Shown piece after piece: positions 18,055 through 27,849 of a stretch of 64,000 nt of DNA. Positions within the stretch are counted from its first letter, which is position 1. Every line of letters starts with the position of its first letter. The notes below the pieces were generated by a model. It saw nothing but the letters and a program-made list of their open reading frames with translations, did not search any database and was not told the DNA's origin. A program made the translations under genes and the position numbers. The stretch lies in NCBI GenBank assembly GCA_002699085.1, contig PAAR01000012.1, forward strand, positions 1 to 64,000. Reading direction: 5' to 3'. This DNA comes from Micavibrio sp. Its GTDB lineage: Bacteria > Pseudomonadota > Alphaproteobacteria > Micavibrionales > UBA9664.

Positions 18055-18339
18055 TTAAAGCTGTCGGTATACACCGGCAGCCACCAGTGCCACGCTAAAG
18101 CCAAAAATAATATTACGGATATACACATCATCTGTGGCAATGTCCCCGCCTGAATAGGGCTGCACGATAAATAGTATTAAAGCATGTATAGGTCCACCCG
18201 CATAATAGGCGATATGCTCAGATGTTTGACCTGGGTACATATAGAATACATAGAATGTTGAAGCGACTAGTCCTAACGTAAAAGCACCAACAATGACCGT
18301 AAATATAGCATAAGCAATCTTTTTCATACTAAGCAACAT
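18055..18339 (-). CDS. Small membrane protein, 94 aa
   Basis: A 94-residue hydrophobic protein, not recognised. Three membrane helices are likely: residues about 8-33, 45-60 and 72-92. Between them is a short polar loop with QPYSGGDIATDDVYIRN. A second in-frame ATG at codon 5 (MKKIAYAIF) is an equally good start; neither has a clear ribosome-binding site. It stands alone between convergent phoH and divergent SCO-like genes. Confidence 0.55.
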   Translation of the reverse strand: MLLSMKKIAYAIFTVIVGAFTLGLVASTFYVFYMYPGQTSEHIAYYAGGPIHALILFIVQPYSGGDIATDDVYIRNIIFGFSVALVAAGVYRQL

Positions 18340-18408
18340 ACCCTATTTTACTTTTTTGGAAAGAATTTTTTACTTGAGCGCCTCTAACAATGTCTTTAAC
18401 TTAAAATA

Positions 18409-19029
18409 ATGAAATATATCCTCTACATTCTTGCTATCGCTTTGGCCGTATTCACCTATACAGTTTTTCAATCACAACAAAGCTTACAAAGCGTTCAAAC
18501 TGATGCAAACCAACACTCTGCTTTTGCAGGATCTGATATTGGAGGGCCGTTTAAACTTGTTACACATACAGGTATTACAGTTGATGAGAATGATTTTTCA
18601 AAACAATTTAAACTGATTTATTTTGGTTTTACTTACTGTCCTTCTATCTGCCCAACAGAACTACAAAAAATGGCCGAAGCTTATGATGCGCTGCCAACAA
18701 AAATTCAAAAAGATCTACAAATGCTATTTATCACAGTTGATCCAGAAAGAGACACAGTACCAGTGATGAAAGAATATGTTGCACTCTTTCATCCAAACTT
18801 AATCGGCCTTACAGGCTCAGTCGAACAGGTCTCTGAAGCTATGGATAATTTCCGTGTTTATGCTGCCAAAGCACCCTCAGAAACAGGTAAAAGCGACGAT
18901 TATCTAGTGGATCACTCATCATTCTTATATCTAATGAGTCCTAAAAATAAAATATTAGATGTCTTTAAGGTCGATACCAGCAGTGAAGAAATGCGCGAAA
19001 AGATCGAACGCATTTATCACAGCTATTAA
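18409..19029 (+). CDS. SCO1/SenC-family copper chaperone
   Basis: A 206-residue thioredoxin-fold protein anchored by an N-terminal hydrophobic segment (residues 3-18). It carries the copper-binding CxxxC in FGFTYCPSICPTELQKM and the third ligand His in LVDHSSFLYLM. SCO proteins deliver copper or reduce the CuA site of cytochrome oxidase subunit II, and this window encodes that subunit at 825-1691, though not in the same operon. Length and motifs are normal. Confidence 0.93.
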   Translation: MKYILYILAIALAVFTYTVFQSQQSLQSVQTDANQHSAFAGSDIGGPFKLVTHTGITVDENDFSKQFKLIYFGFTYCPSICPTELQKMAEAYDALPTKIQKDLQMLFITVDPERDTVPVMKEYVALFHPNLIGLTGSVEQVSEAMDNFRVYAAKAPSETGKSDDYLVDHSSFLYLMSPKNKILDVFKVDTSSEEMREKIERIYHSY

Positions 19030-19048
19030 AATCTAAAAAAACGTATAT

Positions 19049-19375
19049 TTAGAACGGCAATTCGACATTCGATGGTAGACCCATTTTAGTCATCATCTTC
19101 TTGGTTTCATCTGCCAATGTATCATCTGCCTTTTTCTTCGCATCATTCATCGCTGCAACGATTAAGTCTTCTAAAGTATCTTTATCAGAAGCATCAACAA
19201 TTGAATCATCCAACTCAATTTTACGAGCCTGACCCTTACATGTCGTTGTGATCTTAACCAAACCGCCACCAGCTTCGCCGGTTACTTCAACATTACCGAG
19301 TTTGTCCTGCATTTTTTGCATTTCAATCTGCATTGCTTTTGCTTGATCCATAATTTGTTGAATATTCATGCCCAT
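19049..19375 (-). CDS. YbaB/EbfC nucleoid-associated protein
   Basis: A 108-residue DNA-binding protein of the YbaB/EbfC family, which forms a dimer with a tweezer-like shape. Family features are the N-terminal helix NIQQIMDQAKAMQIEMQKMQDKL, the core VTGEAGGGLVKITTTCKGQ and the C-terminal SNVELPF. It lies downstream of dnaX on the same strand, the usual dnaX-ybaB order; recR, which normally follows, is missing here and the next gene is convergent. Confidence 0.93.
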   Translation of the reverse strand: MGMNIQQIMDQAKAMQIEMQKMQDKLGNVEVTGEAGGGLVKITTTCKGQARKIELDDSIVDASDKDTLEDLIVAAMNDAKKKADDTLADETKKMMTKMGLPSNVELPF

Positions 19376-19453
19376 AATCGTTCTTCCTTTTTAAAAAATT
19401 ATTGCGTAACCCGAAACTTATTTAACACTCAAAAGGTTAATAAGCCCTTAGGA

Positions 19454-21133
19454 TTATTCTTTATCATCATATAGTATTTCTGCAACCTTGGAACCAGGGA
19501 AAAGTGACAAAACTTTTTTAATATCAGGTTGCTCAGCCGCTTCAGCCAAAGCATTAGCGATAGATTGTGCCTCTATAACAGCTAAAGTTGGCTTACGACG
19601 ATCGTCTGATGGTACAACCATGAAAGATTGGCCACTATGCTGTTTCAATGCTTTTGAAAGACGGTTAAAGAAGCCCTCTCTGATACCGTCCGACACTGCT
19701 AATTCAATATGACCCTTTTTAAACAACACAGGATGGGCATATTCATATATCTCACCAGCTAATAAAACCTCACGTGGCTTTAAGTAGTTATGCAATTCCT
19801 CTAAAGAGCTAAAGGCTACGGCCTCCTGTTGCACAGGCTGCACTGTGGGTTGTACATGCGCCTGCACATTGCCGCCATTTCCTTGTGCCACCATTTTGAG
19901 TTGAGCACCACCACCATTGCTTGTCGACACTGTCTGTTGAGCCGTCTCTGTATTAGCGATTGCACCACTTTCAATTTTTTTCAAAAGATCAGATGGATCA
20001 GGCATATCGGCTGCATAAATAAGACGGATCAGCACCATTTCTGCTGCCTTAAACGGATGTGTGGCTGTTTTAACTTCTGTTAGACCCTTTGTGAGTATCT
20101 GCCATGCACGATTTAAGGAAGGCATGGAAAGCTTAGCTGCCATATCACGACCTCGCTGTATATCACCTGCCGCAAGTTCTACCATATTGGCTTTGTCTTT
20201 TAAAACCTTTGCCTTAGTCATCATATGCGTTAGATCAAGTAAGGTTTCAATTGCTTGGGCTGGATCAACACCATTAGCATAAACCTCTCCGAATAGTGCC
20301 AAAGAGATTTCCGTTTTACCCCCCATAATGGCTTCAAAAATATCGAGCATCTTTGTGACATCAGACAGACCAAGCATGGAGGTAACAATTGCGCTATTAA
20401 CTTCACCATTACCCAACGCAATCGCTTGATCGAGAATACTCAGCCCATCACGTACAGAGCCATCCGCCGCACGAGTAATCATATCGATCGCTTCTTCATC
20501 AAAGCTGGCGCCTTCTTTTTGGCAAATCTTTTTATAATGTTGTTTCAACACATCAAAGTCGATACGACGCAGATCGAAACGCTGACAGCGCGATAAAACC
20601 GTGACAGGTATTTTACGAATCTCAGTTGTCGCAAAAATAAACTTCACATGCGCAGGTGGCTCTTCCAGTGTTTTCAACAACGCATTGAAAGCGTTCTTTG
20701 AAAGCATGTGCACCTCGTCAATAATATAGATCTTGTAACGTGCTGAGGCTGGTGCGTAACGTACGCCATCAATCAAATCACGCATATCATCGACACCCGT
20801 ATGAGAGGCCGCATCCATTTCTATAACATCAGGATGGTTGCCTTCGGCAATGGCATGGCAAACATCACAATCATCTGTATTGCCTGTGGTTGGGCCTGCT
20901 TTTCCATCAGCCCCTGTATAGTTCAATGCTTTGGCAATAATACGAGCAGTCGTTGTCTTACCCACACCTCTAATTCCCGTTAGCATAAAGGCATGTGCAA
21001 TGCGGCCTGTCTCAATCGCATTTTTTAATGTCCGCACGAGTGCATCTTGACCGATTAAATCTTCAAAACCTTGTGGTCTATATTTTCGTGCGAGAACTTG
21101 ATATTCTACTTTTTTATTTTCCTGCTCAGTCAT
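19454..21133 (-). CDS. dnaX: DNA polymerase III subunit gamma/tau
   Basis: The clamp-loader ATPase subunit. With the start used here (MTEQENKKVEYQVLARKYRP) it is 559 residues; an in-frame ATG at 21169 would add 12 residues, and neither start has a convincing ribosome-binding site. Walker A is GIRGVGKTTTARI; a cysteine pair CDVC belongs to the zinc module; DEVHMLSKNAFNALLKTLEEPP contains Walker B; and the SRC motif is LSRCQRFDLRRI. The C-terminal half, from about residue 400, is the less conserved tau region that contacts polymerase and helicase. It is followed by ybaB after about 80 bases. Confidence 0.95.
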   Translation of the reverse strand: MTEQENKKVEYQVLARKYRPQGFEDLIGQDALVRTLKNAIETGRIAHAFMLTGIRGVGKTTTARIIAKALNYTGADGKAGPTTGNTDDCDVCHAIAEGNHPDVIEMDAASHTGVDDMRDLIDGVRYAPASARYKIYIIDEVHMLSKNAFNALLKTLEEPPAHVKFIFATTEIRKIPVTVLSRCQRFDLRRIDFDVLKQHYKKICQKEGASFDEEAIDMITRAADGSVRDGLSILDQAIALGNGEVNSAIVTSMLGLSDVTKMLDIFEAIMGGKTEISLALFGEVYANGVDPAQAIETLLDLTHMMTKAKVLKDKANMVELAAGDIQRGRDMAAKLSMPSLNRAWQILTKGLTEVKTATHPFKAAEMVLIRLIYAADMPDPSDLLKKIESGAIANTETAQQTVSTSNGGGAQLKMVAQGNGGNVQAHVQPTVQPVQQEAVAFSSLEELHNYLKPREVLLAGEIYEYAHPVLFKKGHIELAVSDGIREGFFNRLSKALKQHSGQSFMVVPSDDRRKPTLAVIEAQSIANALAEAAEQPDIKKVLSLFPGSKVAEILYDDKE

Positions 21134-21218
21134 ACTATTATTTGTAACGATTTTAGTCTGAGCATGCAAAGGATAAAGGCGAATAAACCACCATTTATAT
21201 TAAGAAAGTTAATCTATC

Positions 21219-22178
21219 ATGCCTCGTATTACCGCCCTATGTCGTGCTTATGTCGATCTTATTGTCCCTATCTCATTCGACACACTTAAAGAGCACGGTT
21301 TTTTACCAGGGCAAGACTATTTAATTCCAAAGGAGAAAATAGCTGAATTAACAGCACAATATATTAATCAAGGGTCAATATATGCGGGCGGACCTGGGGC
21401 TAATACTATTGCTGGGTTCAAGGCCTTAGGTGGTCAAGCCAGTTTTATCGGGAAAGTCTCCAATGATGTTTTAGGTCAAAATTTCACTAAAGACCTAAAG
21501 CAACGAGACATTGAATTCGATACAGCGATCATTGAAAACGATATTACCGCCAGCTGCGTGATTTTTGTTATGCCCAATGGCACAAGAACAATTTTATACA
21601 ATCCCAGTATTGCCGATGATGTTACCCTTGAAGACATTATGCGTAATGAAAAACATTTAAAACAAAGTGCTATTTTTTATATGGGCTGGCTCAATCGTGA
21701 GCAGCATTGTAAAAAAGTAACCCAGAAATCTGTTGATCTGACCACTCATGCCAAACGTGTTTCATCACTACAAAGCTATGGATCTCGGCAAAATGACGAT
21801 TTCTCTTCTATTTCTGTTGCCGACATTATTTTAGGCAATGAAGATGAATACGGGCTTTTCATGGCTGATATGAAATTAGATAATTTAGAAGAGCTGGCAA
21901 ATGTCTATCCTGACAAAATACTGGCCTGTACCTTAGGCAAAAAAGGGGCAACCATCTATCACGGCGCAGAAAAAATAGATATATCCGCCAAAGAAACAGA
22001 TAAAGTTCTTGATACCACAGGTGCTGGTGATGCCTGGGCGGCAGGCTTTTTATATGGCATTGCTCATAATATACCCTTAGAGGAATCAGGCAAACTTGGT
22101 GCAGCCTGCGCTGCTGAAATTATTACACATCAAGGCGGACGGCCACAAAAATCATGGGCACATCTTTTACCACGATAA
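21219..22178 (+). CDS. PfkB-family carbohydrate/adenosine kinase
   Basis: A 319-residue kinase of the PfkB family. Motifs are YAGGPGANTIAGFKALGG near residue 45 to 65 and the C-terminal signature LDTTGAGDAWAAGFLYG with the catalytic Asp. The long insert after the N-terminus and the NGTRTILYNPSIADDV stretch resemble adenosine-kinase-like members more than ribokinase. Together with the nucleoside hydrolase and ribokinase at 15-17 kb it may serve nucleoside salvage, but the substrate is not determined. It lies just upstream of rpmH, which has its own promoter. Confidence 0.85.
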   Translation: MPRITALCRAYVDLIVPISFDTLKEHGFLPGQDYLIPKEKIAELTAQYINQGSIYAGGPGANTIAGFKALGGQASFIGKVSNDVLGQNFTKDLKQRDIEFDTAIIENDITASCVIFVMPNGTRTILYNPSIADDVTLEDIMRNEKHLKQSAIFYMGWLNREQHCKKVTQKSVDLTTHAKRVSSLQSYGSRQNDDFSSISVADIILGNEDEYGLFMADMKLDNLEELANVYPDKILACTLGKKGATIYHGAEKIDISAKETDKVLDTTGAGDAWAAGFLYGIAHNIPLEESGKLGAACAAEIITHQGGRPQKSWAHLLPR

Positions 22179-22183
22179 AATAT

Positions 22184-22212
22184 TTGACAGCCTTGTTTTT
22201 TTCGCCTAATGT
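22184..22212 (+). promoter_or_regulatory. Sigma-70 type promoter of the rpmH cluster
   Basis: A perfect -35 TTGACA (22184-22189) and -10 TAATGT (22207-22212) are separated by 17 bp. The leader to the rpmH ATG at 22277 is about 58 nt, with GGAG at 22265-22268. Confidence 0.85.
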
Positions 22213-22276
22213 GCGGCTCTCTGGCTCGAATAGAGAGCTTAGAAGTAAATAGAATTTTTGTTTTGGAGACATACTC

Positions 22277-22414
22277 ATGGTAAAACGTACTTTTCAACCA
22301 TCAAACCTTGTTCGCGCACGTCGCCACGGTTTCCGTTCACGTATGGCTACAGCAAATGGCCGTCTGGTTATTGCACGTCGTCGTGCCAAAGGCCGTAAGC
22401 GCTTAAGTGCTTAA
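22277..22414 (+). CDS. rpmH: 50S ribosomal protein L34
   Basis: A 45-residue, very basic ribosomal protein, unmistakable from [20 protein letters not shown] and the ending [12 protein letters not shown]. It was located by reading the sequence directly, because the gene is very short. The ATG follows TTTTGGAGACATACTC. It begins the rpmH-rnpA-yidD-yidC cluster, which in many bacteria lies near the replication origin. Confidence 0.97.
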   Translation: MVKRTFQPSNLVRARRHGFRSRMATANGRLVIARRRAKGRKRLSA

Positions 22415-22422
22415 TACTTGCT

Positions 22423-22791
22423 TTGACAGCAGAACAAGAAAATAAACCACCCATTTTAAAAACGCTTAAAAAACGCAGCGATTTTGTCGCTGCTAATGCT
22501 GTGAACCAAAAATGGATTTCACCCAGCGTTATCGTTCAGATTTTAAAACAAGAGGATCCCGACACAATTAATGTCGGCTATACCGTTACAAAAAAAGTGG
22601 GAAACGCTGTTACCCGTAATCGTATCAAACGCCGCCTAAGAGCTGCTGTCACTGCAGTTGTGCTCAAGCATGCCCAAGCAGGTTACGCCTATATTCTCAT
22701 AGGGCGTAAAGAAACCGAGACTATTGACTTTGACAAATTATGCAGTGATCTTAAATGGTGCCTCAAACGGCTTGATGTTTTAAAACCATGA
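22423..22791 (+). CDS. rnpA: Ribonuclease P protein component
   Basis: A 122-residue basic protein that assists the RNase P ribozyme in maturing tRNA 5' ends. The family signature is [26 protein letters not shown], and the N-terminal [13 protein letters not shown] fits. The start is probably TTG at 22423, 8 bases after the rpmH stop; no in-frame ATG occurs before the conserved region. Its last codons overlap the yidD start by 4 bp. Confidence 0.94.
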   Translation: MTAEQENKPPILKTLKKRSDFVAANAVNQKWISPSVIVQILKQEDPDTINVGYTVTKKVGNAVTRNRIKRRLRAAVTAVVLKHAQAGYAYILIGRKETETIDFDKLCSDLKWCLKRLDVLKP

Positions 22792-23075
22792 TACGCAAAA
22801 TTGCTCAGTTGCCGATCCATCTTTACCGTAAGCTTTCTTTTTTACGGATATTTTTTACCACACAACATGGTGGCCCGTGCTGTAGATATCATCCAACTTG
22901 TTCGAAATATGCCTTGCAAGCGATAGAAAAGCATGGAATCTTGGGCGGGACTTATTTAACCATAAATCGCTTGTTGCGATGCCATCCATGGGCTAAAAGT
23001 TTTGGTGAGGATCCTGTTCCTGAAAAAATAGCGCTTAATATAAGAAAAATAATCAAAAGAGAAGATACAGTATGA
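22788..23075 (+). CDS. yidD: Membrane protein insertion efficiency factor YidD
   Basis: A 95-residue peripheral membrane protein thought to assist YidC-dependent insertion. The family motif [20 protein letters not shown] is followed by [15 protein letters not shown], with the three conserved cysteines. An amphipathic N-terminal helix precedes it. It overlaps both rnpA and yidC by 4 bp (ATGA junctions), so translation is probably coupled. Confidence 0.96.
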   Translation: MIRKIAQLPIHLYRKLSFLRIFFTTQHGGPCCRYHPTCSKYALQAIEKHGILGGTYLTINRLLRCHPWAKSFGEDPVPEKIALNIRKIIKREDTV

Positions 23076-24979
23076 CTTTCAATAATATGCAACGCCCTGA
23101 TGACCAGAACAATGATCGTCGTAATCTCATTATTTTCATGCTGGCAGTGTTCGTTCTCTTCATGGTTTATGATGTATTCATCAAACAACCTTATGTTGAT
23201 AAAGCTCGTGCATTACAAGAAGCGCAAAAACAAGAACAAACTTCGCAAGAAGCGCCTATCGCAAAAGCTCCCGCAGAACCTGTCATTATTGAGCGTAGTA
23301 AAGCCGTCTCTCAAGGCAATCGCCTTTCTTTTGAAAGCCCCACTATTTCAGGTTCAATTGCTTTAAAAGGGGCACGTTTTGATGATTTAACGCTGCATAA
23401 TTACTTTGAAACAATTGAAGATAAAATCGAAGTGTCCTTATTATCGCCATCTGGCACCGAACGCCCTTATTTTTCAAGCTTTGGCTGGTTGGCCACTGGC
23501 TCTTCAGCCAATAATATAGCCGTACCTGATAAAAATACTTTATGGCGCGTGAGCGGCAATAACAAACTCACACCAACCAGCCCTGTAACACTTTACTGGG
23601 TTAGCCCACAAAACATCCGCTTTGAGCTAACAATCTCTTTAGATAAACAATATATGTTCGCTATTGACCAGAAGGTTATCAACAATAGCGGAAAAGCCAT
23701 TTCAGTAGCACCCTATGCACTTGTTGCAGAGCATGGCTCTTTAGCATCACAAAAGCGCAAAGCTGTCATCCTCCATGAAGGCCCTATCAGTTATATTGAT
23801 GACGAATTATATGAGAAAAAATACAAAGATCTTTTCAAAAAAGGCCGCTTTGAAGAACAAGGCTCAAGAGGCTGGATTGGCTTCACCCAGAAATACTGGT
23901 TTGTAGGACTCATTCCTCAACAAAATGAAGAAACAAAATACCGTGTCATAGGTCAAAAAATAGACGACACACCTATCTATCAAGCCGACACAATTGGCAC
24001 AGAAACAATCGTCAATGCGGGTCAATCGACATCAAATACAACACATTTCTTTGCCGGCCCTAAACAAGTTCGTATGCTCGACTCATATGAGAAAGAACTT
24101 GATCTACCACATTTCGACCTTGTTGTTGATTTTGGGATGTTTTATTTCCTAACCAAGCCTTTCTACTACGTCTTGACATGGATATCGCACACAGTCGGCA
24201 GCTTTGCTATTGGCCTATTAATGTTCACCGTTCTGCTGCGTTTAATGGTATTTCCACTGGCACAGAAATCTTTCCGTTCTTTTGCGAAAATGCGTGTTAT
24301 TGCGCCCAAAATGAAAGAATTGCAGGAAACTTACAAAGACAATCGAGAAGGTATGCAAAAAGCCCTTTTCGAGCTTTATAGAAAAGAAGATGTCAATCCA
24401 GCGGCAGGATGTTTGCCGATGCTGATCCAAATTCCGATTTTCTTTGCACTCTACAAAGTTTTATATGTAACGATTGAGATGCGTCATACCCCGTTCTTTG
24501 GCTGGATTAATGACATGTCAGCGCCAGACCCAACAACAATATTTAATCTGTTTGGTATGATACCGTGGGATGTTCCTAGCTTCCTGATGATCGGCGCTTG
24601 GCCATGCATAATGTGTATCACATTATTGATCCAACAACGTCTATCACCGCCGCCTACAGACCCTTTCCAAAGCCAAATTATGCTGATGATGCCATTCATG
24701 ATGACGTTCATCTTATCTTCTTTCCCAGCAGGTTTGGTTATTTACTGGACATGGTCAAATACGCTTTCAGTCATTCAGCAATCGGTGTTGATGAAGTCAA
24801 TGGGTCAAGACATCCACCTTTTCTCTTTCTTTAAAAAATCCAAAGAAGACAAAATCTTAGAAGAGGTCGAACACCCTGGTGCTTTGGACATGATTGAGCA
24901 CGAAATTGAAGAGAATCTTGATGATAACGCGCCTATTACGCCAATCACGCCGCCAAAACGCAAACGCAAAAAGAAGTAA
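23072..24979 (+). CDS. yidC: Membrane protein insertase YidC
   Basis: A 635-residue inner-membrane insertase of the Oxa1 family. An N-terminal anchor (about residues 20-35) is followed by a large periplasmic beta domain (about 70-350). Five helices then form the insertase core, including [20 protein letters not shown], the cytoplasmic hairpin [21 protein letters not shown] and [20 protein letters not shown]. The positively charged groove residue is in LLRLMVFPL. The C-terminus is basic (PPKRKRKKK), typical for ribosome contact. It ends the rpmH cluster; the next gene is pirin, not engB. Confidence 0.96.
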   Translation: MTFNNMQRPDDQNNDRRNLIIFMLAVFVLFMVYDVFIKQPYVDKARALQEAQKQEQTSQEAPIAKAPAEPVIIERSKAVSQGNRLSFESPTISGSIALKGARFDDLTLHNYFETIEDKIEVSLLSPSGTERPYFSSFGWLATGSSANNIAVPDKNTLWRVSGNNKLTPTSPVTLYWVSPQNIRFELTISLDKQYMFAIDQKVINNSGKAISVAPYALVAEHGSLASQKRKAVILHEGPISYIDDELYEKKYKDLFKKGRFEEQGSRGWIGFTQKYWFVGLIPQQNEETKYRVIGQKIDDTPIYQADTIGTETIVNAGQSTSNTTHFFAGPKQVRMLDSYEKELDLPHFDLVVDFGMFYFLTKPFYYVLTWISHTVGSFAIGLLMFTVLLRLMVFPLAQKSFRSFAKMRVIAPKMKELQETYKDNREGMQKALFELYRKEDVNPAAGCLPMLIQIPIFFALYKVLYVTIEMRHTPFFGWINDMSAPDPTTIFNLFGMIPWDVPSFLMIGAWPCIMCITLLIQQRLSPPPTDPFQSQIMLMMPFMMTFILSSFPAGLVIYWTWSNTLSVIQQSVLMKSMGQDIHLFSFFKKSKEDKILEEVEHPGALDMIEHEIEENLDDNAPITPITPPKRKRKKK

Positions 24980-25088
24980 CTTTCTCAGCACCCTTGGCGA
25001 ATATATAAGTACTCACAAAAATAAACAGTGATAGTTGTTTCCTCAACAAATGAGGGTGCAACGCTATTGGAAAGAAAAGAGGTCTGTC

Positions 25089-25784
25089 ATGTATAATGTT
25101 ATTAAATTTGAAAATTTAGGTCACAACCGTTTTGGTTGGCTAGATGCCCGCCATCACTTTAGTTTTGGCCGTTATTACAACCCTGATCGTATGGGTTTCA
25201 AAGATTTACGTGTCATTAATGATGATATCGTGGCAGCAAACACTGGCTTTGACCCACATCCTCACGACAATATGGAGATCATCACATATGTTCGTAAAGG
25301 AGCGATAACGCATAAAGACAGTATGGGCAATGAAGGCCGTACAGCAGCAGGTGACATTCAAGTGATGTCAGCCGGCACAGGTGTCACCCATTCCGAATAT
25401 AATTTAGAAGATGAAGAAACAAAATTATATCAAATCTGGATTATGCCGAATGAGCAAGATGTTGCCCCCCGTTGGGAAGCAAAGAGCTTTCCTAAACAGG
25501 AAGGTCAAACTGAGCTGAGCTTACTTGTCTCAGGTGATAAAAATGATAGCGATGCGCTTTTCATCCATGCCGATGCTAAAATCTATGGCGGTGTCTTTAA
25601 AGAAGGCCAAACTGTTACGCATCCAATTCCAGAGGCTGGTTATTTACTCGTCTCCTCTGGTGAAGTGTCACTTGATGGTCAAACCCTTCAAGCTGGCGAT
25701 GGTGTTGAAATCACTAAAACAGATCACATCACTTTAGCCATGCTAAGCGATGCTGAAATTTTGGTAATTAACCTAAAGAACTAA
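25089..25784 (+). CDS. Pirin-family protein
   Basis: A 231-residue bicupin metalloprotein. The start at 25089 (MYNVIKFENLGHNRFGWL) is preferred to an in-frame ATG at 25035 because GAAAAGAGG precedes it and the family N-terminus begins there. Metal ligands are in FDPHPHDNMEIITYV (His, His) and TGVTHSEYN (His, Glu). Family members include YhhW, which oxidises quercetin in vitro, and others act as transcription cofactors or redox sensors; the role here is not known. It overlaps the convergent coaE gene by 4 bp. Confidence 0.92.
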   Translation: MYNVIKFENLGHNRFGWLDARHHFSFGRYYNPDRMGFKDLRVINDDIVAANTGFDPHPHDNMEIITYVRKGAITHKDSMGNEGRTAAGDIQVMSAGTGVTHSEYNLEDEETKLYQIWIMPNEQDVAPRWEAKSFPKQEGQTELSLLVSGDKNDSDALFIHADAKIYGGVFKEGQTVTHPIPEAGYLLVSSGEVSLDGQTLQAGDGVEITKTDHITLAMLSDAEILVINLKN

Positions 25785-26389
25785 AGCTTTAAATCTTGCA
25801 AGACAGCCTTAACCTGCTGCCTTGCTTTTGCTATGCCCAACCCAGTATTGATAATAAAATCAGCACGGCGGCGTTTTTCTGCGTCGGTTATCTGGCTTTT
25901 CAAAATATGGTTGAATCTTTCTTGGGTCATACCGTCTCTGGCCATAACACGCTTTTTCTGAACTGATTTTGGGGCTGTCACAACACAAACAACATCACAG
26001 CGTTTTTCTGCGCCGACCTCATAGAGTAATGGAATATCAAGTACAACCGCCTTATAACCAGCCCGCCTTGCCTCGGCAATAAACGCAGATTGCGACGCTC
26101 GGACAAGCCCGTGCACAATCTCCTCTACTTGTTTCTTGAGACTCAAATCTTTAAAAAACATCTCCTTCAACTTAGTTCGATCAACAAAGAATCGGCCTTT
26201 ATTATCTTTCTTAACGGTTTTCCTTAGCGATGGGTTGAGCCTGAAAATTTCTGTCGCTGCACCATCTGCTGCATAAAGCTGATGCACGCATAAATCAGAA
26301 TCAAAAACAGCCAATCCTTGCTCTTCAAACAATTTAGCTGTTGTTGACTTACCCATGCCGATAGAGCCTGTTAACCCAATCACTAACAT
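25781..26389 (-). CDS. coaE: Dephospho-CoA kinase
   Basis: A 202-residue P-loop kinase that performs the last step of coenzyme A synthesis. Walker A is GLTGSIGMGKSTTA at residues 5-18; FDSDLCVHQLY and LDIPLLYEVGAEKRCD are family motifs; VMARDGMTQERFNHILKSQ is the lid region. It abuts the upstream ppsR gene, the usual alphaproteobacterial neighbourhood, though maf and aroE that often lie between them are absent. Confidence 0.96.
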   Translation of the reverse strand: MLVIGLTGSIGMGKSTTAKLFEEQGLAVFDSDLCVHQLYAADGAATEIFRLNPSLRKTVKKDNKGRFFVDRTKLKEMFFKDLSLKKQVEEIVHGLVRASQSAFIAEARRAGYKAVVLDIPLLYEVGAEKRCDVVCVVTAPKSVQKKRVMARDGMTQERFNHILKSQITDAEKRRRADFIINTGLGIAKARQQVKAVLQDLKL

Positions 26390-27232
26390 TTAAGCAATCT
26401 CCATCTCTGGTTTATGGCGCATCAATAATGTAATAATCTCACCAGCTGTTTCTTCGACAGACCGTCTGGTTACATCAATCACTGGCCAATTATATTTTGA
26501 AAATAGTTTACGGGCAGTACGGATCTCTTCTGAAATTGCTTCTTCATCCAAATACGCATTATCTTTAGCGAGCATATCAAGCTGACCTGTTTCATCTTTC
26601 AAACGATTGGTACGGATTTCAGCCAAACGTTTAGGGTTTTCTGTCAGGCCAATATAAAGCGGACCCTCAACCGTAAATGTCTCTGTTGGATAGGTAACAC
26701 TTGGCACGAGAGGGATATTCGCTGCCCTCACACCACGATTGGCTAAATACATACAGGTCGGCGTTTTTGACGTGCGAGACACACCGACAAGCACGACATC
26801 AGCTTCCTCAAGCCCATGCAGCACTTTGCCATCATCATGGTGAAGGGCAAAATCAACCGCTTCAATACGGTCAAAATATTGATCGTTAAGCTGATGTTGC
26901 AACCCAGGCATACCTTTAGGCTCTTGGTTCAAATGATGTGACAAACCTTTAATCAACGGATCAAGCACCGCAATGCAAGGCACTTTAAGATTACGGCAGA
27001 ACTGCGTTAGGCGTTTGCGCAAATCCTTATCGACCAAGGTATAAATGACGATCCCCTGCATATCCTCAATACTTTTGAGCACGATATCGAGCTGCTTCTC
27101 ATTACGGATCATATTCCAAAACTTTTCAACGGGGTGTACGTCTTCAAACTGCGCCAAACAGGCACGGGCAAGGCCGTGCAATGTTGTCCCTGTCGAGTCA
27201 GATACCAAATGAATATAGAATTTCTGTTCCAT
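26390..27232 (-). CDS. ppsR: Pyruvate phosphate dikinase / PEP synthase regulatory protein (DUF299)
   Basis: A 280-residue bifunctional kinase/pyrophosphorylase that switches PEP synthase or pyruvate phosphate dikinase by reversible threonine phosphorylation. Family signatures are LVSDSTGTTLHGLARACLAQF at the N-terminus and the P-loop-like VGVSRTSKTPTCMYLANRGV. The target enzyme is not in the window. It is directly upstream of coaE on the same strand with no gap. Confidence 0.94.
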   Translation of the reverse strand: MEQKFYIHLVSDSTGTTLHGLARACLAQFEDVHPVEKFWNMIRNEKQLDIVLKSIEDMQGIVIYTLVDKDLRKRLTQFCRNLKVPCIAVLDPLIKGLSHHLNQEPKGMPGLQHQLNDQYFDRIEAVDFALHHDDGKVLHGLEEADVVLVGVSRTSKTPTCMYLANRGVRAANIPLVPSVTYPTETFTVEGPLYIGLTENPKRLAEIRTNRLKDETGQLDMLAKDNAYLDEEAISEEIRTARKLFSKYNWPVIDVTRRSVEETAGEIITLLMRHKPEMEIA

Positions 27233-27252
27233 TTTTTCCTTTTTTGGAAAAA

Positions 27253-27837
27253 TTAAGCGCCAGTAATTAACATGCCATAGCCCTTAGCAACCTCTGCCAA
27301 ACCACCTCTAACAGGCTCGCCTAAGGCTTTAAAATACCAATCATTCCCTGCACGTTCCAGACTAGCGATTTTTACTGCCTGATGGCCTTTAAAATCTTCA
27401 GCCAAATCATAGCGCAATAACTCAACACGGTTTTCTTCATCCAAAACACGGATATAGCTGTTTTTCAACATACCAAAATCTTGTTTATTGACCGAACCTT
27501 CATAAATAGAAGCGACAAACACAATCGTTGCCACATCAAAATCAATTTTATCAAGCTCAAGAAAGATAATCTCATCATCGCCTTCACCCGCCCCTGTCCG
27601 ATTATCACCCTTGTAGCGTACCGCTTCATTTTTCGAGGTAGCATTATTGTAAAACACGAAATCAGAATCTTCTCTGGTCTGATCGGCGACGTTCAATAAA
27701 AAACACGATAGATCGACATCAACAGCGCCATCTTCATTCATTTGAATATCCCAACCCGTACCGACCATCAGCTTCTTCAAACCAGGTTGTAATTGCGTGA
27801 GGTTCTTACTCTCTTGTTTATTGATTGTTTCACTCAT
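27253..27837 (-). CDS. TerD-family calcium-binding stress protein
   Basis: A 194-residue TerD/TerZ-family protein. Such proteins bind calcium and are associated with tellurite, phage and other stress resistance. The diagnostic motifs are VDVDLSCFLLN, the acidic calcium-site segment YKGDNRTGAGEGDDEIIFLELDKI, and YIRVLDEENRVELLRYDLAED. About 15 residues precede the usual N-terminus. It is 12 bases downstream of a calcium/sodium antiporter gene and probably co-transcribed with it. No terA, terB or terC is nearby, so it is not a full ter operon. Confidence 0.92.
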   Translation of the reverse strand: MSETINKQESKNLTQLQPGLKKLMVGTGWDIQMNEDGAVDVDLSCFLLNVADQTREDSDFVFYNNATSKNEAVRYKGDNRTGAGEGDDEIIFLELDKIDFDVATIVFVASIYEGSVNKQDFGMLKNSYIRVLDEENRVELLRYDLAEDFKGHQAVKIASLERAGNDWYFKALGEPVRGGLAEVAKGYGMLITGA

Positions 27838-27849
27838 TTTTGTAATTTC

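Noticed and set aside
19454-21133. A programmed frameshift in dnaX producing gamma
   Set aside because: No convincing slippery heptamer followed by a hairpin was seen in the middle of the gene; only full-length tau is annotated.
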